DNA from: an uncultured Eubacterium sp.
GTDB lineage: Bacteria > Bacillota_A > Clostridia > Lachnospirales > Lachnospiraceae
NCBI GenBank assembly: GCA_948560485.1
Contig: CAOXUF010000005.1
Coordinates: forward strand, 1 to 25,889
Length of the DNA: 25,889 nucleotides
Direction of reading: 5' to 3'
In this document: positions 7,262 through 15,384 of the stretch, in pieces
Layout of the letters: every line of letters starts with the position of its first letter
Position numbering within the stretch: position 1 is the stretch's first letter
Notes under the pieces: generated by a model
Seen by the model: only the letters and a program-made list of their open reading frames with translations
Told to the model about the DNA's origin: nothing
Database searches by the model: none
Made by a program: the position numbers and the translations under genes

Positions 7262-8095
7262 TTGGTCTTACGCAATGATGAAAAAATAGATTTACATATT
7301 CATACTAGTATATCAGATGGAAGTTTATCTCCTCAACAATTAGTTGAAAAAGCTACAAAAGAAAATCTTAAGGTAATCTCCATCACAGATCATGATACGA
7401 TTGAAGGTTATGATAGAATAGATTTGGAACAGAATAATATTGATATTATATCAGGAATTGAGATTAGCACTAGATACAATGATTGTTCGATACATATACT
7501 AGGGTATGATTTTGACATAAATAACGAAAAGATGATTAACGCATTAGAGAAAATCAAAATTTTAAGATATAAAGAAATTTGTCAAGTAATCAGGCTATTA
7601 AGTATTCATGTAAGTGAGGAAATAACTATAAAAGATGTTATTAAAAAAATGAAGACGCTTTCCATAGATAGTGTTGCAAACTATTTGGCAATAATGGGTT
7701 TTGCGACATCAAATCATGAGGCGAAAGAAAGATATCTTATAAAAGGAAAGTGTGCATATGTTCAAAAAAAATGTATGGGACCTAGAGAAGCAATTGATTT
7801 GATACATGTAGCTGGTGGTATTGCTATTCTTGCACATCCGGATAGGATACATATGAATAATATTGATAAGGAAGAATGTATTAAATGTTTAATTGATAGA
7901 GGAATAGATGGCATAGAGGTATATAATAGTTACACAAAAGATGTAAATAATTATTTAGAAATTTGTAAAGAAAAAAAATTGTTGATTTCTGGAGGGAGTG
8001 ATTATCATGACAGTACATCATTATTAGGCTTTTATTCTGAAAAGAATAAGATTCCGTATAATCTTAGTATATTAGACAAAATAAAAAGAGTGTAA
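7262..8095 (+). CDS. PHP-domain phosphoesterase (TrpH/RNase AM-like)
   Basis: This 277-residue metallo-phosphoesterase of the PHP superfamily has metal motifs in order: DLHIHTSISDG (His12, His14, Asp19), ITDHDTIEG (Asp43, His44, Asp45), GIEIS, HILGYD, ILAHPDR near residue 198 and GGSDYH near 257. The middle segment KCAYVQKKCMGPREAIDLIH matches the pattern of the TrpH/YciV group, whose members hydrolyse 3',5'-nucleoside bisphosphates or trim RNA 5' ends. The TTG start is forced: an in-frame stop lies directly upstream, and GGAGG precedes it by eight bases. It is nine bases upstream of the pyruvate-kinase-like gene and is the first gene right of the insertion sequence. Possible roles are removing phosphate from an intermediate or clearing 3',5'-ADP released by the PPTase; both are inference. 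Confidence 0.87.
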   Translation: MVLRNDEKIDLHIHTSISDGSLSPQQLVEKATKENLKVISITDHDTIEGYDRIDLEQNNIDIISGIEISTRYNDCSIHILGYDFDINNEKMINALEKIKILRYKEICQVIRLLSIHVSEEITIKDVIKKMKTLSIDSVANYLAIMGFATSNHEAKERYLIKGKCAYVQKKCMGPREAIDLIHVAGGIAILAHPDRIHMNNIDKEECIKCLIDRGIDGIEVYNSYTKDVNNYLEICKEKKLLISGGSDYHDSTSLLGFYSEKNKIPYNLSILDKIKRV

Positions 8096-8104
8096 GGAAA
8101 TATT

Positions 8105-9103
8105 ATGAAAATAATAGCAACAGTAAAAGAAAGGCATGACATTGAATTGTCATCCAAGATTGATGAACTGAAAAAATATGGTGTGTATGATTATCGCTTT
8201 AATTATGCAAAAGTTAGAAGTGAAAAAGAAGAAATTGTGTTTTGTGAAACTATTAATAAACTCAAGTGTAAACATCCAGACATAAATATTATGGTTGATA
8301 TTCCTTATCCAGGAAGAAAAAACCGATTGATATGTAGAAATAGAAAAATTCTAATAGAAAAAGGAAAAGAATATGTTTTATGTTTGAAACATTTAGATGA
8401 ATCAAAAATAAAAGATAATGAAATAGTTCTGAATAGCAAGTTGAATAGTGATGAATTTTATATCGGACAGAAAATATTTTATGATATGGGAGAGTGCTGC
8501 TTCGATGTTATCGACATTATTGATGATTATAGAATCAAGATTAAAGCTTTGAATTCGTATAAAGTATATTCAGATAAGGGCATAACGACTGGCAATACTG
8601 AAAAGAATGGCTATTATGATATTGTCGATAGGTTGATTAATAGATTGAATAGAGTAGATGTATTTGCTTTATCGTTTATAGAAGAATTGAAAGACTTGGA
8701 AGATGCAAAAAAATTGAAAAACAGATATTCCGATATATTGTTTATTAGTAAAGTAGAAACTGAAAAAGCAATGAAAAACCTGCATTATATAGCAAAATTT
8801 TCTGACCAGATAATGCTTGGAAGGGGGGATTTGATTGTTAATAGTCAAATACATAGGATTATGGAATATGAACTGAAAACAAAGAAGATTTGCAATGAAT
8901 GCAATTGCAAATTTATGTTTGCTTCAGGTTTTTTGAATTCTTTAAAAAATAATTATTTACCTTCTCATAGTGATGTCATTGATATTACATTAGCAATTAA
9001 TCTTAATCCAGACTATTTGATATTGAATACAGATTTGGTTTTTTCAAATCGTTTTAGTGAAGCAATTAGTTTGATAAATGCTATAAAAGAGGAACAAAGA
9101 TAG
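8105..9103 (+). CDS. Shortened pyruvate-kinase-like enzyme
   Basis: This 332-residue protein aligns by motif with the pyruvate kinase barrel, but canonical enzymes are about 470 residues or longer; the C-terminal allosteric domain is absent. Visible matches are IIATVK at the N-terminus, YDYRFNYAK (about 28-36) where pyruvate kinase has RxNFSH, IMVDIPYPGRKNRL for lDTKGPeIR, VDVFALSFIEELKDLEDA (about 184-201), ISKVET with Lys216 and Glu218, and GRGDL with Asp242, corresponding to the catalytic Lys and metal ligands. The usual ATQMLESM loop is ASGFLNSL, so the conserved Thr is replaced by Ser. The RBS is within TAAGGAAATATT before the ATG. Retained metal residues suggest an active enzyme of the PEP/pyruvate superfamily with a changed substrate, perhaps PEP-dependent phosphoryl transfer or enolate chemistry on a cluster intermediate. 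Confidence 0.8.
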   Translation: MKIIATVKERHDIELSSKIDELKKYGVYDYRFNYAKVRSEKEEIVFCETINKLKCKHPDINIMVDIPYPGRKNRLICRNRKILIEKGKEYVLCLKHLDESKIKDNEIVLNSKLNSDEFYIGQKIFYDMGECCFDVIDIIDDYRIKIKALNSYKVYSDKGITTGNTEKNGYYDIVDRLINRLNRVDVFALSFIEELKDLEDAKKLKNRYSDILFISKVETEKAMKNLHYIAKFSDQIMLGRGDLIVNSQIHRIMEYELKTKKICNECNCKFMFASGFLNSLKNNYLPSHSDVIDITLAINLNPDYLILNTDLVFSNRFSEAISLINAIKEEQR

Positions 9104-9112
9104 GAGAATTAT

Positions 9113-10231
9113 ATGGACAATGAAATGATTAGGTACGAACAGATTACAGGCATGCATTTAGAGTTGACAACAAGATGTAATGCAGCTTGTCCTATGTGTG
9201 CAAGAAATTTTAAAGGTAAAGTAAGAGATAATTTAGAAATTACAGATTTGTCATTTAATGATTGTAAAAAAATACTTACACATAGCTTTTTGCAACAGTT
9301 AGAATTTGTTAGTATATGTGGAGTATTTGGTGATCCAATTAATAATAAAGATTTAATTTTAATTATTAAATATATTTATGCTTGTAATGAAAAAATATAT
9401 ATTAATTTATATACTAATGGTGGGATTCATGATGAGAGGTGGTGGAAAAGATTAGCAGAATGTTTAAATAATGGAAGTGTGATTTTTGGAATTGACGGGA
9501 TTGATGAAGTGTCGGCGATTCACAGAAGAAATACAGATGTTAATATTGTGTTTAGAAATGCGAAAGCATTTATTGATGCAGGTGGAAATGCTAAATGGGA
9601 CTATATTGCATTTAAGCATAATCAGCATCAGATTGAGATGGCGAGGATACTAAGTAAAAAATTAGGATTTAAGGAATTTCAAGTAAAAAAAACCAGTAGA
9701 TTTTTTAAAAATCTTTTTGAAGAAGATGAAAGCCTAGATAGTACAATTATGCCGTATGGGCGACATCCTATTTATGATAATCATGGTAATATTACAGAAT
9801 ATCTAGAATTGCCCGATGAAAAATACAGAAATAGTTGTGAAGGTGATTTATTAAAAAAAATACAAGAATATAATTCTTTGGAGAATTATTACGATAGTGT
9901 GGATATAGAATGTCAAGCTATTAAAACTCAAGGAATATTTATTAGTGCAAAAGGTAATGTTTATCCTTGTTGCACAGTTTACCAACAAGTATGTTATGGT
10001 GAATTATTTGGTGTTACAGATGAGAGAGAGTTAAATGAGTATAAAATTTGGAGAAATTATAATACATCCGCATTTGAAAATAGTATTGATGAAATTGTAA
10101 GAGGTGAGGCATTTGTTGAATTACAAAAAAGCTGGAAAATAAAAAGCATTAAATGTGGAAAAGCAAAGAGTTGTTGTAGAACATGTGGAAAAAATATTAA
10201 TATGCATAAAGCACAACACAGTATATGTTAG
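9113..10231 (+). CDS. Radical SAM enzyme with cysteine-rich C-terminus
   Basis: This 372-residue protein has the radical SAM cluster motif CNAACPMC (Cys22, Cys26, Cys29). It is followed by the expected barrel elements: SICGVFGDPINN, where other members have GGEP, LYTNGG near residue 99 and FGIDGIDE near 150. The C-terminal third carries a cysteine series (ECQAI, YPCC, QVCYG, KCGKAKSCCRTCG), suggesting auxiliary iron-sulfur ligands as in SPASM or twitch proteins. The RBS TAGGAG precedes the ATG. It overlaps the ribosome site of the second radical SAM gene, so the two are surely co-translated. Radical SAM enzymes of this type modify peptides or sugars by hydrogen abstraction; the substrate here is unknown. 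Confidence 0.88.
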   Translation: MDNEMIRYEQITGMHLELTTRCNAACPMCARNFKGKVRDNLEITDLSFNDCKKILTHSFLQQLEFVSICGVFGDPINNKDLILIIKYIYACNEKIYINLYTNGGIHDERWWKRLAECLNNGSVIFGIDGIDEVSAIHRRNTDVNIVFRNAKAFIDAGGNAKWDYIAFKHNQHQIEMARILSKKLGFKEFQVKKTSRFFKNLFEEDESLDSTIMPYGRHPIYDNHGNITEYLELPDEKYRNSCEGDLLKKIQEYNSLENYYDSVDIECQAIKTQGIFISAKGNVYPCCTVYQQVCYGELFGVTDERELNEYKIWRNYNTSAFENSIDEIVRGEAFVELQKSWKIKSIKCGKAKSCCRTCGKNINMHKAQHSIC

Positions 10232-10242
10232 GAGATCTGATT

Positions 10243-11376
10243 ATGAATAGGTATATTGTTGTAAATGAATTTTTTGGAATTAGAGTATTTGATACTAAAT
10301 TAAAAAACCAGTTATTTTTTTCGAATGAACAAAAAAATAATATTATGAAATTAATTGATGGTGATTATGAGATTTTGAATGAAAAATTTATTCCTAATGG
10401 AAGACAATTGTCGGCGCCATTAAAAATTTCTATGAACATAACTAAAGGTTGTAATCTAAGATGTAAACAATGTTTTTCGAATTCTGCTGTAAAGTTAAAA
10501 GATGAGTTGATTACAGAAGAAATATATAGTTTATTCGATGAAATGGCAAAATCAGGAACGTTTTTTATTTGTATAGGTGGTGGGGAACCATTAACTAGAC
10601 CAGATATAATGGATATTTTAGCATATGGAAAGAAAAAAAGATTGGCGGTTTCGGTAGTGACTAATGGTACACTTATTAATGATGAAATTGTTTCAAAATT
10701 GAACCAAATGGATTTAGATACATTATGGATTAGTTTTGACGGCTTAAAAGAAAATCATGAATTATTGAGAGGTGAAGGAACCTTTTTAAAAGCGATAGAA
10801 GCTTTGGAAAATTTAAAAAAACTAACCTCAAAAGTTGCAATTAGAGTTTCAATTAGTAAAAATAATATAAAAGAATTGACAGATATTGTAAAAATCGCAG
10901 AGGAGTATGAGGTTGATCTTATTAGATTTACTCCTTTGATGGAATTTGGAAGAGCAAAGGAAGAAGATATTATAATATCACAAGAACAATATGTAGATTG
11001 CTTAAAAGAATTAAATGCTATTGAATCTAAAGTTCAAATTATTACACCGTCAAATATTGAAAATGATAAGTTTTGGGTGACTCCTTCTGATTTTGGGTGC
11101 CATTGCGGAAAAGAAGCCATTTGGATTGATGAACAGGGTTATTATTCTCCATGTTTCTTTTTTGGAGAAAAGTTCTTCATTGGCAATATAAAAAATGATT
11201 CTTATTTGGATTTGTGGGATGAGTCAAACAGAGTTACAAACTTTAATGGAAATGATGTTTGTAAAAATTGCAGTAATTATTCGAAGTGTCGAGGAGGATG
11301 TAGAGCAAGAACATATATGGCATACAATAATTTTGATGATGTTGATCCTTTGTGTCCATTAAGAAAGAATAAATAA
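10243..11376 (+). CDS. Radical SAM/SPASM-domain enzyme
   Basis: A 377-residue radical SAM protein. The first about 60 residues form a beta-rich extension (RYIVVNEFFGIRVFD). The cluster motif is CNLRCKQC (Cys70, Cys74, Cys77), with GGGEPLTRPDI, VTNGTLI and ISFDGLKENHE following in order. A SPASM-like tail contains CHCG, SPCFFFGE, IGNI, then CKNCSNYSKCRGGCRAR. This organisation resembles peptide-maturing SPASM enzymes and heme-pathway relatives. The start at 10243 is chosen because AGGAG at 10230-10234 lies eight bases upstream; an ATG at 10225 overlaps the previous stop and has no ribosome site. No precursor peptide gene is visible nearby, so a small-molecule or carrier-bound substrate is possible. 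Confidence 0.9.
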   Translation: MNRYIVVNEFFGIRVFDTKLKNQLFFSNEQKNNIMKLIDGDYEILNEKFIPNGRQLSAPLKISMNITKGCNLRCKQCFSNSAVKLKDELITEEIYSLFDEMAKSGTFFICIGGGEPLTRPDIMDILAYGKKKRLAVSVVTNGTLINDEIVSKLNQMDLDTLWISFDGLKENHELLRGEGTFLKAIEALENLKKLTSKVAIRVSISKNNIKELTDIVKIAEEYEVDLIRFTPLMEFGRAKEEDIIISQEQYVDCLKELNAIESKVQIITPSNIENDKFWVTPSDFGCHCGKEAIWIDEQGYYSPCFFFGEKFFIGNIKNDSYLDLWDESNRVTNFNGNDVCKNCSNYSKCRGGCRARTYMAYNNFDDVDPLCPLRKNK

Positions 11377-11617
11377 TGGTGTACGAATATATTGTATTAT
11401 GCATTGTTTTGACGCATGACTAAAGATTGATTGAATTATAATAAATAATAAAGATAATTGCAGAAATCGAGATGTTTATTCGTGGTTTTAAACAAAAACA
11501 GATAAGTCTATAAGTAATTATTTGTTCAGTATATTTTTATGAAGAAACATAAATTTAGTTTTGTCAGAAACCACAGCTTTTTATGAATAAAAAATCCAAA
11601 AGCAAGTTGTTTTGTGG
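11377..11617. other. Gene-free region with an imperfect foldback
   Basis: I see no coding sequence. TTTATTCGTGGTTT (11475-11488) can pair with AAACCAC (11568-11574) and GAATAAA (11585-11591), with a 10-base bulge on the right arm, closing a foldback of about 117 bases. Its role is unknown; it lacks a clear terminator T-run. Confidence 0.4.
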
Positions 11618-11623
11618 TATACT
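11614..11623 (+). promoter_or_regulatory. Candidate extended -10 promoter
   Basis: GTGGTATACT contains an extended -10 (TGG followed by TATACT at 11618-11623). No good -35 is seen, which extended -10 promoters can tolerate. It would start a transcript near 11630 with a leader of about 215 bases. Confidence 0.5.
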
Positions 11624-11629
11624 GAAAAA

Positions 11630-11845
11630 TAAAGAAGAAACCGTCATGCGGTATCTAACTGATTAACAAATATACAAAGAGACTGTGGTGGTATCCTTTC
11701 TGTAACCACCAAGTAGTAGGAATAAAATAACAATCCACAGTATCTCTAATAGTATAGAATAAACAGACCTTGGAGAGGGTCTATAAAAACTATTACTATA
11801 TAATATTAGGAGGACAATAAATATATAATATTTATTGTGATGTAG
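11630..11845 (+). ncRNA. Structured 5' leader of the second nucleotidyltransferase
   Basis: Several helices can be read in order. ACCG/CGGT (11640-11643 with 11649-11652) forms a 5-base loop. AGAGA+CTGTGG (11678-11688) pairs with CCACAG+TCTCT (11735-11740, 11743-11747) with a two-base bulge, an 11-bp helix enclosing TGGT/ACCA (11689-11692 with 11705-11708). AGACC/GGTCT (11765-11769 with 11778-11782) encloses TTGGAGAG. Then comes the hairpin between ribosome site and start described separately. G87-G88 of the long helix can alternatively join a GGTGGT/ACCACC pairing, so two conformations are possible. I do not recognise a known riboswitch consensus. Confidence 0.5.
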
Positions 11846-11848
11846 ATG
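11808..11848 (+). promoter_or_regulatory. Ribosome site bridged to its start codon by a hairpin
   Basis: AGGAGG (11808-11813) is 32 bases from the ATG at 11846, too far for normal initiation. A perfect 11-bp hairpin, ACAATAAATAT (11814-11824) with ATATTTATTGT (11828-11838) and a 3-base loop, fills the gap exactly. When folded, AGGAGG sits seven bases before the ATG. The upstream in-frame TAG at 11843 excludes an earlier start. Confidence 0.7.
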
Positions 11849-12955
11849 ATGAAATTTGAAGAATTAAAATATGACAAAAGGATTAATAGTATATTGACGG
11901 ACATTTATAATATACTTGATAAAGAATGCACACATATTTTCTTGTATGGTAGTACGTCAATAGGAAAATTATCATACAAAATAAATCAAGAAAATATCGA
12001 TTTTTACAGTGATATTGAACTTATTGTGATCCCTAAAGATAAGAAAAATGAGAATAATAAAGAATACAAAAAAAGATTGATGGGTGATATGGTACAATAT
12101 GTAAAGTCAAATGAAAGTATTGGGCGCTCGCCATTTATAGATATTAATCCAGTTTCTGCTGATTTTTTTAAAGATGCTCAATTTAGGATATCTACATATG
12201 AATTAAAACATAATGCTATTTGTTTAAAAGGTGAGAATTTGTTGGAAAGTATTGTTGATGTTAATCCTAAAAACTATAATTACAAAATACAGAATGTTGA
12301 GGTCGTTAAGGGATTAAAAGTTTTATTAATAGATTCATATAATTTTTTTATTAATAGAGATACGACATCAATGATGGATTTTGAGAGATATAATTATTTT
12401 TTAAATTCATCATATCTCAATGTATTGAGAACCCTTTTGCCGTTGTATAATTGCTTTGAATTAACAATAGAAGATAGAGTCAATGCATTATCCGAATTGG
12501 GAAATGACAAAAAAATAGTTAAATATTTTAGTCAAAATGAACTGGATAATTTTGGCGTCTTGGCCGAAAATAAGCGAAAGTGTGAGTTTGTTAGGAATAG
12601 TACTGAGTTCTTTGTTGATACTGTAGATGTTTATACTCATTTGTTGTCTTTTATGCTAGAATGTGATACTAGTGAATTGATTGAAAAGGTATATGATAAA
12701 AAGGATGCACTTTTTTATGGAGAGCAATGGAAAGTAGAAATGTTAGCGGACTTGACTGTTTTCTTTTTGAATAGCCTTCAAGCATTAAAAGAATTAGTTG
12801 TATCATATAATTTATCCAATGAAAAGATTGAGTTGATTAAGAAAAGTTATGATAAATTATTGTATGGAAAAAATGCATTTGAATTTAAGAGAATTATTGA
12901 AGATTATATTGTAATGGAAAAGGATAGATGGAAAATAATTGGAAGTAAAGATTGA
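11846..12955 (+). CDS. Second nucleotidyltransferase-like protein
   Basis: This 369-residue protein has the polymerase-beta-type signature FLYGSTSIGKLS (Gly35, Ser36) followed by FYSDIELIVI with Asp56 and Glu58 as the acidic pair. The interval between the GS motif and the acidic pair is longer than usual because of an inserted loop. The remainder is helical with no recognised domain. The family adenylates or nucleotidylates small molecules, sugars or proteins. The ATG at 11846 is followed at once by a second ATG; either could be used. The gene has a long structured leader and an unusual hairpin-bridged ribosome site, so its translation may be controlled separately from the upstream radical SAM genes. 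It starts a run of close genes with the HPr-kinase-like, 2H and ACP genes. Confidence 0.75.
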   Translation: MMKFEELKYDKRINSILTDIYNILDKECTHIFLYGSTSIGKLSYKINQENIDFYSDIELIVIPKDKKNENNKEYKKRLMGDMVQYVKSNESIGRSPFIDINPVSADFFKDAQFRISTYELKHNAICLKGENLLESIVDVNPKNYNYKIQNVEVVKGLKVLLIDSYNFFINRDTTSMMDFERYNYFLNSSYLNVLRTLLPLYNCFELTIEDRVNALSELGNDKKIVKYFSQNELDNFGVLAENKRKCEFVRNSTEFFVDTVDVYTHLLSFMLECDTSELIEKVYDKKDALFYGEQWKVEMLADLTVFFLNSLQALKELVVSYNLSNEKIELIKKSYDKLLYGKNAFEFKRIIEDYIVMEKDRWKIIGSKD

Positions 12956-12995
12956 ACTTATGAAAGGATAAAATATTTAAAAAATCAATTAAGAT

Positions 12996-14210
12996 ATGAT
13001 AGATAAAATAATTGAAAAAATACAAAAACAAATAAGCTATCAATTTAATGTTGTATATTCGTTAAATGATAAACATGTTAGACTTGTTTGTGATGAATTT
13101 GGATTTTGTGATTACGCATCAGATCGCTTAGGAAAACATTTTTTGATTGAAACTAGAGTGAAAAGTAGCGATGTAGTTGTTTATGCCTGTAAAGCGGACG
13201 AATATTGTAAATCAATATGCAGGATTTTAGTTCAAAAATCTGAATGGAATATAACTGAGCATATGAATGGATATTACTATAATACAAGGATTGAAGAATA
13301 TGGAGTGACTTTGTGGGATAACAATGGCAATAGAAATAGCAAATTAGGAGAAATAGTTGAACGAGTGTTTTCAAAAGATAATAATATATCTATACTTATT
13401 AGTGCTTCAAAAGAATATTATTTCTTTTACTATGATTGCAATGAACACACAAAGCCAACTCCCATGAGAATCATAAGAAGTTTGTTGATGTATGATTTGG
13501 TAGATAGATATGATGCGATAACATATTTTCATACGGCAGTTATCAGATATCGGAATAAAGGTATTTTATTATGTGGGGCATCAGGAAATGGTAAGACATC
13601 TACTGTATTAAATTTCATCAAAGAGGGAGAGGGAGAATTGGTAGCAAATGATAAGGCGTTTCTTTGTATAGATCATAATGGACAATTAGTTTCATTTGGA
13701 TGGCCCACAGTGGTTACTATAGGTGTGGGAAATTTAAAACAATACAAGGAATTAGAAAAATTTCTTGTTACTATTGAAGATGTAAAAAGTAGTCAGCAAT
13801 TGTATGGATATGAACCAAATAAAAAATATTTATTATTAAATAATGATGAAATGATTTATTTACCAAAAAAATGTAATAAGCTGGTGATTTCTCATTCATT
13901 ACTTTCAGAATTGTTTGATATCAATGTTGTTCCTAAAACTCAAGTTGATGTAATAATTTTTGTAAATCATCATTGGGATTTTGGCGATAGTATAGTAGCG
14001 AAAATAACTGAAGATAAGAAAAAAATAATAGAGGAGAATTTGCTTGAAAATATTTCGGATCAATTGAATTGGATAGGATGTGAGGAGTGTAAAGCAAAGA
14101 ATGTAAATGAGATAGTTTCTTATATCGAAAATGAGATTGATATTTATAATTATGAAGCAGATTTTAAATTAATAAATCTAAAAAAAGTGTTGGATGAAGT
14201 ATTATTATGA
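12996..14210 (+). CDS. HPr-kinase-like P-loop protein
   Basis: This 404-residue protein has a central P-loop GASGNGKTST (residues 194-203), immediately preceded by YFHTAVIRYRNKGILLC. This is the arrangement of HPr kinase/phosphorylase C-terminal domains (conserved His before the strand leading to Walker A). A downstream GELVANDKAFL fits the acidic Walker B-like strand of that family. The N-terminal about 170 residues are unassigned. HprK-like proteins occur in several peptide-natural-product clusters, where some phosphorylate the product. Its 3' end overlaps the start of the 2H phosphoesterase gene by four bases (ATGA), indicating translational coupling. Likely role is kinase activity on a cluster intermediate; the substrate cannot be read. 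Confidence 0.8.
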   Translation: MIDKIIEKIQKQISYQFNVVYSLNDKHVRLVCDEFGFCDYASDRLGKHFLIETRVKSSDVVVYACKADEYCKSICRILVQKSEWNITEHMNGYYYNTRIEEYGVTLWDNNGNRNSKLGEIVERVFSKDNNISILISASKEYYFFYYDCNEHTKPTPMRIIRSLLMYDLVDRYDAITYFHTAVIRYRNKGILLCGASGNGKTSTVLNFIKEGEGELVANDKAFLCIDHNGQLVSFGWPTVVTIGVGNLKQYKELEKFLVTIEDVKSSQQLYGYEPNKKYLLLNNDEMIYLPKKCNKLVISHSLLSELFDINVVPKTQVDVIIFVNHHWDFGDSIVAKITEDKKKIIEENLLENISDQLNWIGCEECKAKNVNEIVSYIENEIDIYNYEADFKLINLKKVLDEVLL

Positions 14211-14734
14211 GTGTATATAAATCATGTGACAAAGTGCCTTACACTATATCGATACAATTTGATGCAAATTGCGTTTTAAACTATGATGAAATGTTTAGAA
14301 GAAGAAATTACATTAATCGTGTAAGTCATCATATTTCGGTAAAATATGTAGGATATGAAGAAAAATTAACGAATAAGAAACAATTAATTATTTTACAGGC
14401 GTTAAAAGAATTAAGAATAAATAAGGATCCATTGATAATTTGTGGATTTAATGTGATGAAAAGCAAAAATCTTTTCTTTGATAAATTGTTATATTTAGAA
14501 ATAAAGAACTCTAATTATATTAAAAATATACATTTTAAGGTTATAGAATTGTTGCATGAAGAAACAGATATATTTCTATCTAGTGATTTATCTTCTTATG
14601 TGCCGCATATTTCTTGTGGTAGGTTTGTAGATGATATGAGTTTGAGAGATTTGAATGATAATTTCCAAACTATTGTAATTAATCATTGGGATATGGTTCT
14701 TCATTCTTCTATGAAAGAGATTAAAATACTTTAA
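14207..14734 (+). CDS. 2H phosphoesterase (2'-5' RNA ligase-like)
   Basis: A 175-residue protein with the two H-x-S/T motifs that define the 2H superfamily: HHISV (His42, Ser44) and YVPHISC (His134, Ser136), about 90 residues apart as in LigT/2'-5' RNA-ligase-like and cyclic phosphodiesterase proteins. These enzymes open or form 2',3'-cyclic or 2'-5' phosphodiester bonds. Its start overlaps the kinase-like gene by four bases, and the ACP follows 24 bases later. Together with a kinase, two nucleotidyltransferases, a PHP phosphoesterase and a CYTH protein, it suggests a phosphorylated or nucleotidylated intermediate. It may also have been recruited for a non-nucleic-acid phosphodiester. Confidence 0.75.
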   Translation: MSVYKSCDKVPYTISIQFDANCVLNYDEMFRRRNYINRVSHHISVKYVGYEEKLTNKKQLIILQALKELRINKDPLIICGFNVMKSKNLFFDKLLYLEIKNSNYIKNIHFKVIELLHEETDIFLSSDLSSYVPHISCGRFVDDMSLRDLNDNFQTIVINHWDMVLHSSMKEIKIL

Positions 14735-14758
14735 GAAATATTTTAGGAGGAAATAATA

Positions 14759-15010
14759 ATGAATGTTAAAGCAGTGGTTGTTGAGTCTTGTGAAAAAGTG
14801 ATTAAGGAAAATGATGAAAGTATAGATGTAACAGAGGAAACAGAAATATCAAGAGAGAATGGAATAGATTCGGTAGGAATTGTAACGGTTATATGTGATA
14901 TAGAAGAGCAACTGGAGATTCAATTGGATGAATACCTCTCATATGTTAGAAAATGTAAGACGATAGGGGAGTTAGTAAGTGTTGTTGAAAAAGCAGTTGG
15001 AAATCAGTGA
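14759..15010 (+). CDS. Acyl carrier protein
   Basis: This 83-residue acidic four-helix carrier protein has the phosphopantetheine site in NGIDSVGIV, with Ser38 as the attachment residue. A strong ribosome site (TAGGAGGAAA) precedes the ATG. It is the last gene before a 580-base gap. The next gene is a class II synthetase-like amino acid:carrier-protein ligase, the natural loading partner. The likely modification enzyme is the PPTase at 22959. In the proposed model it carries an amino acid that a BtrH-like acyltransferase later transfers. Confidence 0.92.
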   Translation: MNVKAVVVESCEKVIKENDESIDVTEETEISRENGIDSVGIVTVICDIEEQLEIQLDEYLSYVRKCKTIGELVSVVEKAVGNQ

Positions 15011-15128
15011 TATTTAAGTTTATTCTTAAACAAAGATGATGGGTTAATTATTATTAACAAATGAGAGTATAATTGTTTATGTCCCTATATTTCACGGCAC
15101 AGATTTAAAAACTAAACTAGCATTAATG

Positions 15129-15151
15129 AGATTGGAGAAGCAATCTTTTTT
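15129..15151 (+). terminator. Weak terminator after the ACP gene
   Basis: AGATTG (15129-15134) and CAATCT (15141-15146) form a 6-bp stem with loop GAGAAG, followed by T at 15146-15151. The stem is short and A/T-rich, so termination is probably partial. Confidence 0.4.
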
Positions 15152-15302
15152 GCTACGTTAGCTTTTATAATAAATGTGATATCTGTGTTCAAATAAGAAT
15201 TATACTGAGAAAATAATATTGAATATTCCAGATAGGTTTCATGTACCTGTCTGGTGAATTGAAAATCGCTTTTAATTTACATATTTGTGTATACTTGTTC
15301 AT

Positions 15303-15353
15303 ATTTCTATGAGAATATTTATAAAGGCTGCAACGCACTGCTGATGCAGCAAG
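15303..15353 (+). repeat. Dispersed repeat, copy 2
   Basis: About 84% identical to 3552-3602. The apical hairpin CTGC-TGAT-GCAG shows a compensatory base-pair change against copy 1. Confidence 0.7.
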
Positions 15354-15356
15354 TTC

Positions 15357-15384
15357 TTGACAAATATTCCCTTGGAAATATACA
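15357..15384 (+). promoter_or_regulatory. Candidate promoter for the amino acid:ACP ligase operon
   Basis: A perfect TTGACA (15357-15362), a 16-bp spacer and TATACA (15379-15384). It sits inside the right half of the foldback and would give a leader of about 200 bases before the ligase gene. Confidence 0.55.
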
